A DNA stretch of 11,112 nt, taken from Aquificota bacterium (GTDB taxonomy: Bacteria > Aquificota > Aquificia > Aquificales > Aquificaceae). The first letter of the stretch is position 1, and each line of letters starts with the position of its first letter. A program made the position numbers and the translations under genes. The notes beneath the pieces are model-generated. The model saw only the letters and a list, made by a program, of their open reading frames with translations, was not told the origin of the DNA and ran no database searches. The DNA is taken from the NCBI GenBank assembly GCA_013153455.1, contig JAADEK010000003.1, positions 1 to 11,112 of the forward strand. Reading direction: 5' to 3'. This document shows positions 6,147 to 11,112 of this stretch, one piece after another.

Positions 6147-7403
6147 ATGCAAGAGGTATCGGGTTTCAATCCTTACCTGAGATACGAGGGAGGAGAGCTT
6201 ACGCTTGAGGGCGTTCCTTTGGGCGAGCTTGCGGAGCGCTTCGGGACTCCGCTTTTCGTATACAGCGCTTCCTTCATACGTGAGCGCTTTTCCCAATACA
6301 GGGAAGCTTTCCCCGACGCCCTCGTGTGCTACGCCCTTAAGGCTAACTTCAACCCGAGCATCGTGAGACTCTTGTCACAAGAGGGGGCGGGTGCGGATAT
6401 CGTCTCGGGGGGTGAGCTTTATCTGGCGCTCGGTGCGGGCGTTCCTCCCGAGAGGATAGTTTACGCGGGCGTGGGGAAAACGGAGAGGGAGCTGAAGAAC
6501 GCTATAGTTGCGGATATATTGATGTTCAACGCGGAAAGCAGGCAGGAGCTTGAGGTTCTCAACGAGCTTGCGGGAAGGCTTAAAAAGAGGGTTCGCGTCG
6601 CTATACGCGTAAACCCGGACGTTGACCCGAAGACCCACCCCTACATAGCTACGGGTATGCAAAAGAGTAAGTTCGGTATAGACATAAAGGAAGCGAGAAA
6701 GGAATACGAATACGCCCGAAGCTTGCCAAACCTTGACGTGGTCGGCATACACTGCCACATAGGCTCACAGATACTTGATACCTCACCCTACGAGGAGGCG
6801 GTTGAGAAGGTCGTTGAGCTATACGAGTCCCTGACGAGGGACGGGTTTGATATACGTTACCTTGATATAGGCGGGGGGCTCGGGATAAAGTATAAGCCCG
6901 AGGACAGGGAACCCACGCCTTTTGAGCTTGCGGAGGCTCTTGAGCCTTACCTTTCGGGTGTTGACGCGAAGCTTATCCTTGAGCCGGGGCGCTCAATCGT
7001 GGGAAACGCGGGCGTCCTTATTACGCAGGTTCAGTTTGTGAAGGAAAAGGGCGGTAAGCGCTTTATAATCACCGACGCGGGTATGAACGACCTGATAAGA
7101 CCTTCTATATACAACGCTTACCACCACATAGTCCCCGTTCGCCCGAAGGGCAAAGAAAAGGTGGTTGCGGACATAGTGGGACCCATATGCGAGACCGGGG
7201 ACTTTTTGGCGCTTGATAGGGAGATAGAGGACGTGGGAAGGGGTGATTACTTGGCGGTTCTTTCCGCGGGTGCTTACGCTTTTGCCATGTCTTCTCACTA
7301 CAACATGAGACCGAGGGCTTGTGAGGTTATCGTTGACGGGGGTGATGTGAGCGTGGTAAGATGGCGGGAGGATTACGACTACATCCTCGCTCCCGCGGAG
7401 TGA
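6147..7403 (+). CDS. lysA: diaminopimelate decarboxylase
   Basis: A 418-residue PLP enzyme of the alanine-racemase-like fold type III group that decarboxylates meso-diaminopimelate to L-lysine, the last step of lysine synthesis. Seen: CYALKANFNP with the PLP lysine Lys65, HIGSQ (204-208), GGGLG (242-246), EPGR (279-282), CETGD with the active-site Cys348 supplied across the dimer, and Tyr377 in GAYAFAMSSHYN. As I remember it, the sequence is close to the A. aeolicus enzyme over its whole length. The ATG at 6147 gives the expected N terminus; another ATG at 6140 is out of frame. No Shine-Dalgarno site is visible, but TAAAAT (6132-6137) lies 9 bases upstream. The preceding gene ends 12 bases away, so read-through from pgk is also likely. 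Confidence 0.97.
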   Translation: MQEVSGFNPYLRYEGGELTLEGVPLGELAERFGTPLFVYSASFIRERFSQYREAFPDALVCYALKANFNPSIVRLLSQEGAGADIVSGGELYLALGAGVPPERIVYAGVGKTERELKNAIVADILMFNAESRQELEVLNELAGRLKKRVRVAIRVNPDVDPKTHPYIATGMQKSKFGIDIKEARKEYEYARSLPNLDVVGIHCHIGSQILDTSPYEEAVEKVVELYESLTRDGFDIRYLDIGGGLGIKYKPEDREPTPFELAEALEPYLSGVDAKLILEPGRSIVGNAGVLITQVQFVKEKGGKRFIITDAGMNDLIRPSIYNAYHHIVPVRPKGKEKVVADIVGPICETGDFLALDREIEDVGRGDYLAVLSAGAYAFAMSSHYNMRPRACEVIVDGGDVSVVRWREDYDYILAPAE

Positions 7404-7412
7404 TAAATATTA

Positions 7413-7441
7413 TTGAAAAGTTTAGTTTTTCATTTTATCTT
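7413..7441 (+). promoter_or_regulatory. promoter of the Fur/PerR-type regulator gene
   Basis: TTGAAA (7413-7418, 5 of 6 to the -35 consensus), a 17-base spacer, then TATCTT (7436-7441, 4 of 6 to the -10). The -10 ends 8 bases before the ATG at 7450. There is no Shine-Dalgarno site, so the message would be leaderless or nearly so. This is the best two-part promoter in the window. Confidence 0.55.
7414..7432. promoter_or_regulatory. inverted repeat, candidate regulator operator
   Basis: TGAAAA-N7-TTTTCA is a perfect 6-7-6 inverted repeat of 19 bases that covers most of the -35 and much of the spacer of the regulator's promoter. Nineteen bases is the size of a Fur-family box, and these regulators often repress themselves. 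The bases do not match the classical Fur or PerR consensus, so binding is inference. Confidence 0.35.
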
Positions 7442-7449
7442 AATTTCCC

Positions 7450-7884
7450 ATGCAAAATGTCCGCGAGAGGCTTGAGCTATTCGTAAAGAAATGCAAGGAG
7501 ATAGGTCTAAAGATAACACCCCAGCGCCTCGCGGTCTACGAGGTTCTCCTCAAGTCCCCCAATCACCCGACCGTTGAGGAGATTTACGAGGAAGTGAAGA
7601 AGATGTATCCTTACGTTTCCCTCGCCACTGTATACAGAACGCTTGAGACGCTTGAGAGGATAGGTCTCGTAAGGAGGGTTTGTTTTTGGGGAAACTCCGC
7701 CAGATACGACGCTAACACATCCGAGCATCACCACCTCATATGCGAAAGGTGCGGAAAGATTGAGGACATAGAGCTTGACGACAGGATAAGCGTCCCTCCC
7801 GAGCTGAAAGGATTCAAAACCGAGAGCTACTCGGTTAACGTATACGGGCTTTGTCCCGATTGCAGGTCTAATCTTCCGTCTTGA
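7450..7884 (+). CDS. Fur-superfamily regulator, PerR-type
   Basis: 144 residues: an N-terminal winged helix (about 1-85, with the recognition segment SLATVYRTLETL at 57-68) and a C-terminal dimerisation and metal-binding domain. Structural zinc cysteines are Cys98/Cys101 and Cys135/Cys138. The five ligands of the regulatory site of Bacillus PerR (His37, Asp85, His91, His93, Asp104) align with His39, Asp87, His93, His95 and Asp106. The last is Asp as in PerR rather than the Glu usual in Fur. This predicts an Fe/Mn-dependent repressor that senses peroxide by histidine oxidation. It has its own promoter with an inverted repeat. Its end overlaps convergent accA by 17 bases. Fur or Zur function cannot be excluded. 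Confidence 0.88.
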   Translation: MQNVRERLELFVKKCKEIGLKITPQRLAVYEVLLKSPNHPTVEEIYEEVKKMYPYVSLATVYRTLETLERIGLVRRVCFWGNSARYDANTSEHHHLICERCGKIEDIELDDRISVPPELKGFKTESYSVNVYGLCPDCRSNLPS

Positions 7885-8821
7885 AGACCCCCATGGATGT
7901 GAACTTCCTCATCCTGTCTTGAACGAGTTCATCTGGAGATAGGGAGCAAAGCTCCCCGAGACACCTCCTCAGAACCTTCCCGAGCATAAAAGCGGTGGCT
8001 CTGGGATTCCAGTGAGCTGCACCGAAGGGCTCGGGAATCACGCAGTCAACGACCCCGAGCTCCTTTAAGTCCTTTGCGGTGAGCTTCAGAGCCTTCGCAG
8101 CTTCCTTTACCTTACTTTGGTCCTTCCAGAGTATAGCAGCGCACCCTTCGGGTGATATAACCGAGTAGTATGCGTTCTCAAGTATGCACACCCTGTTTGC
8201 GACACCCAGCGCGAGCGCCCCACCGCTTCCTCCCTCCCCTATAACGACCGCGACCGAGGGAACCTTAAGGAAAGCCATCGTAAGCATACTCTCCGCTATA
8301 GCGCGCGACTGCCCCCTTTCTTCCGCACCTATACCGGGGAAGGCTCCGGGCGTGTCTATGAAGGTGATTACAGGTATTCGGAACTTCTCCGCGAGTTTAA
8401 AGAGCTTTATAGCCTTCCTGTAGCCCTCGGGGTGGGGCATACCGAAGTTCCTCTCTATCTTCTCCTTTGTGTCTTTTCCCTTTTCGTGCCCGACGACCGC
8501 GACGGGAGTTCCCGCGAAATACCCGAAGCCCGCTACTATCGCCCTGTCTTCCCCGTAGCAACCGTCCCCGTGAATCTCCTCAAAGTCCTTTATCAGGAAC
8601 TTTATGTAATCGGAGGTGTGCGGGCGCTTTGGGTGTCTTGCAATCATAACCCTCTCCCAAGGGGAGAGGCTCTTGTATACCTTCCTCGCCTTTTCCTTAA
8701 ACTCCTTCCTGAGCTGGCGGAGTTGAGCGAGAACCTCCCCCTTCCCGAGCCTGTAAAGACCGAGGAGTTTGTCTTTTTTCTCCTTTATCTCCCACAGTTC
8801 CCTCTCAAAATCAAGTTGCAT
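7868..8821 (-). CDS. accA: acetyl-CoA carboxylase carboxyltransferase alpha subunit
   Basis: 317 residues, the usual AccA length. With AccD it forms the carboxyltransferase that moves CO2 from biotin on AccB to acetyl-CoA, giving malonyl-CoA for fatty-acid synthesis. Seen: an N-terminal charged helical region (1-50), SPWERVMIARHPKRP (53-67), HGDG (84-87), FIDTPGAFPG (154-163), and the oxyanion-hole loop GEGGSGGALA (195-204). No AccB, AccC or AccD is nearby. The ATG at 8821 gives the family N terminus. Only a weak AGGT lies directly against it; TAAGAT (8835-8830) lies 8 bases upstream. The stop is TAG at 7868-7870, inside the end of the convergent regulator gene. Confidence 0.96.
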   Translation of the reverse strand: MQLDFERELWEIKEKKDKLLGLYRLGKGEVLAQLRQLRKEFKEKARKVYKSLSPWERVMIARHPKRPHTSDYIKFLIKDFEEIHGDGCYGEDRAIVAGFGYFAGTPVAVVGHEKGKDTKEKIERNFGMPHPEGYRKAIKLFKLAEKFRIPVITFIDTPGAFPGIGAEERGQSRAIAESMLTMAFLKVPSVAVVIGEGGSGGALALGVANRVCILENAYYSVISPEGCAAILWKDQSKVKEAAKALKLTAKDLKELGVVDCVIPEPFGAAHWNPRATAFMLGKVLRRCLGELCSLSPDELVQDRMRKFTSMGVFKTED

Positions 8822-10307
<1,486 letters not shown>

Positions 10308-10315
10308 AAATCCTT

Positions 10316-11112
10316 ATGAAGCTCTTTATCGTAGAGTCCCCGACGAAAGCAAAGACTATAAGAAAGTTCCTCGGGAAGGATTGGACCCTCAGGGCTTCTT
10401 TGGGGCATATCAAGGACCTCCCCAAGCGCGGGCTCGGGGTTGAGCTCTCAACCCTTAAGGCTACGTATACCTTCGTAAAGGGGAAAAAGAAGCTCGTTTC
10501 CGAGCTTAAAAACCTCGCAAAGCGTTCGGACGAGGTCTACATAGCTACGGACCCAGACCGTGAGGGCGAGGCTATAGCTTACTTCCTGAAGCAGGAGCTA
10601 CAAAAGGCGAACAAAAAGGTAAAGAGGGCGGTCTTTTACGAGATAACACCGGACGCTATAAGGAAGGCGATAAGGAGCGCGGGCGAGCTTGATATGAACC
10701 TCGTTCGCGCCCAGTTTGCGAGGAGGATACTTGACCGTATCCTCGGTTACCTCGTCTCACCCGTTCTTTGGAGGGAGTTCAAAAACAAGAAACTCTCCGC
10801 GGGAAGGGTTCAATCACCCGCCCTTAGGCTTCTCGTGGAGAGGGAGAGGGAGATTCAGAACTTCAAACAAAAGACGTATTACTACGTAAAAGCGCTTCTG
10901 AGGAAGGACAACGAGAAGTTTTGGGCTCTTTACGACTACAGATACGAAAACCCCTCCGACGCGAAGATAATAGCCCAAAAGCTTGAGAAGGGTTTCTTTT
11001 CGGTTTACAAGTTTGAGAAAAAAGAGGAGAAGGTTCAGCCCCCGAAGCCTTTTGTGACCTCAGACCTTCAGGCGGAAGCGAGCGCGAAGCTCGGATTTCC
11101 CCCCGAAAAGAC
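10316..11112 (+). CDS. topA: DNA topoisomerase I, N-terminal half (partial)
   Basis: 265 codons before the window ends. It is a type IA topoisomerase that relaxes negative supercoils by passing strands through a transient 5'-phosphotyrosyl break. Seen: the Toprim domain, MKLFIVESPTKAKTI (1-15) with Glu7 and TDPDREGEA (78-86) with the Mg ligands Asp79, Asp81 and Glu83; then RRILDRILGY (136-145), SAGRVQSPALRLLVERE (161-177) and PKPFVTSDLQAEASAKLGF (243-261). The catalytic Tyr should lie a few dozen residues beyond the window end. Because the protein starts directly with Toprim and no helicase domain precedes it, this is topoisomerase I and not reverse gyrase. The C-terminal domains cannot be seen. 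Confidence 0.95.
   Translation, partial: MKLFIVESPTKAKTIRKFLGKDWTLRASLGHIKDLPKRGLGVELSTLKATYTFVKGKKKLVSELKNLAKRSDEVYIATDPDREGEAIAYFLKQELQKANKKVKRAVFYEITPDAIRKAIRSAGELDMNLVRAQFARRILDRILGYLVSPVLWREFKNKKLSAGRVQSPALRLLVEREREIQNFKQKTYYYVKALLRKDNEKFWALYDYRYENPSDAKIIAQKLEKGFFSVYKFEKKEEKVQPPKPFVTSDLQAEASAKLGFPPEK

Noticed and set aside
8651..8669. Perfect 8-bp inverted repeat with a 3-base loop (CCTCTCCC ... GGGAGAGG) inside accA.
   Set aside because: It encodes the conserved SPWERV segment, has no T run on either strand, and needs no function beyond the protein.
10316..11112. Possible reverse gyrase, expected in a hyperthermophile.
   Set aside because: The protein begins directly with the Toprim domain at its ATG, and thiC lies immediately upstream, so there is no helicase-like domain.

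Overview
The window is a compact stretch of bacterial chromosome. It most likely comes from a hyperthermophilic member of the Aquificales (Aquificaceae). The diaminopimelate decarboxylase closely matches the Aquifex aeolicus enzyme as I remember it, codon use is rich in ATA (Ile), AGG (Arg), GAG and AAG, and the proteins are rich in Glu and Lys. G+C looks clearly above the roughly 43% of Aquifex itself, which would fit a relative such as Hydrogenivirga; that placement is inference without any search. There are no RNA genes, CRISPR arrays, insertion sequences or prophage genes. No gene-free gap reaches 100 bases.

Layout. (1) Bases 1-1473, plus strand: the tail of an unidentified gene, a hot-dog-fold thioesterase and mtnA (methylthioribose-1-phosphate isomerase), almost touching each other. 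(2) 1427-2670, minus strand: a class II histone-deacetylase-like amidohydrolase followed by a small DUF2103-type protein. They are translationally coupled through a GTGA overlap, and the small gene runs into the 3' end of mtnA. (3) 2728-7403, plus strand: transaldolase, phosphoglycerate kinase (pgk), a short molybdopterin-oxidoreductase-like 4Fe-4S protein, and lysA. (4) 7450-7884, plus strand: a Fur-superfamily regulator with PerR-type metal ligands and its own promoter. (5) 7868-8821, minus strand: accA, convergent with the regulator and overlapping it. (6) 8909-10282, plus strand: thiC. (7) 10316 to the end, plus strand: the N-terminal half of topA.

How the genes work together. The plus-strand block at 2728-7403 joins sugar-phosphate metabolism (transaldolase, phosphoglycerate kinase) to the last step of lysine synthesis, with a redox-type protein of unknown function between them. 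The rest are housekeeping genes: thiamin pyrimidine synthesis, the first committed step of fatty-acid synthesis, methionine salvage, DNA topology and peroxide or metal sensing. No single dedicated pathway unites the window.

Most interesting points. Six genes that lack a Shine-Dalgarno site have a TA-rich, -10-like hexamer 7-9 bases before the start codon, whereas internal operon genes carry clear Shine-Dalgarno sites; this suggests leaderless transcripts. The molybdopterin-like protein keeps the cluster cysteines but has no visible metal-ligand Cys. A textbook terminator-shaped hairpin lies inside that gene, directly before an in-frame ATG. The regulator's promoter contains a perfect inverted repeat. 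The thiC Shine-Dalgarno site sits inside a perfect small inverted repeat.
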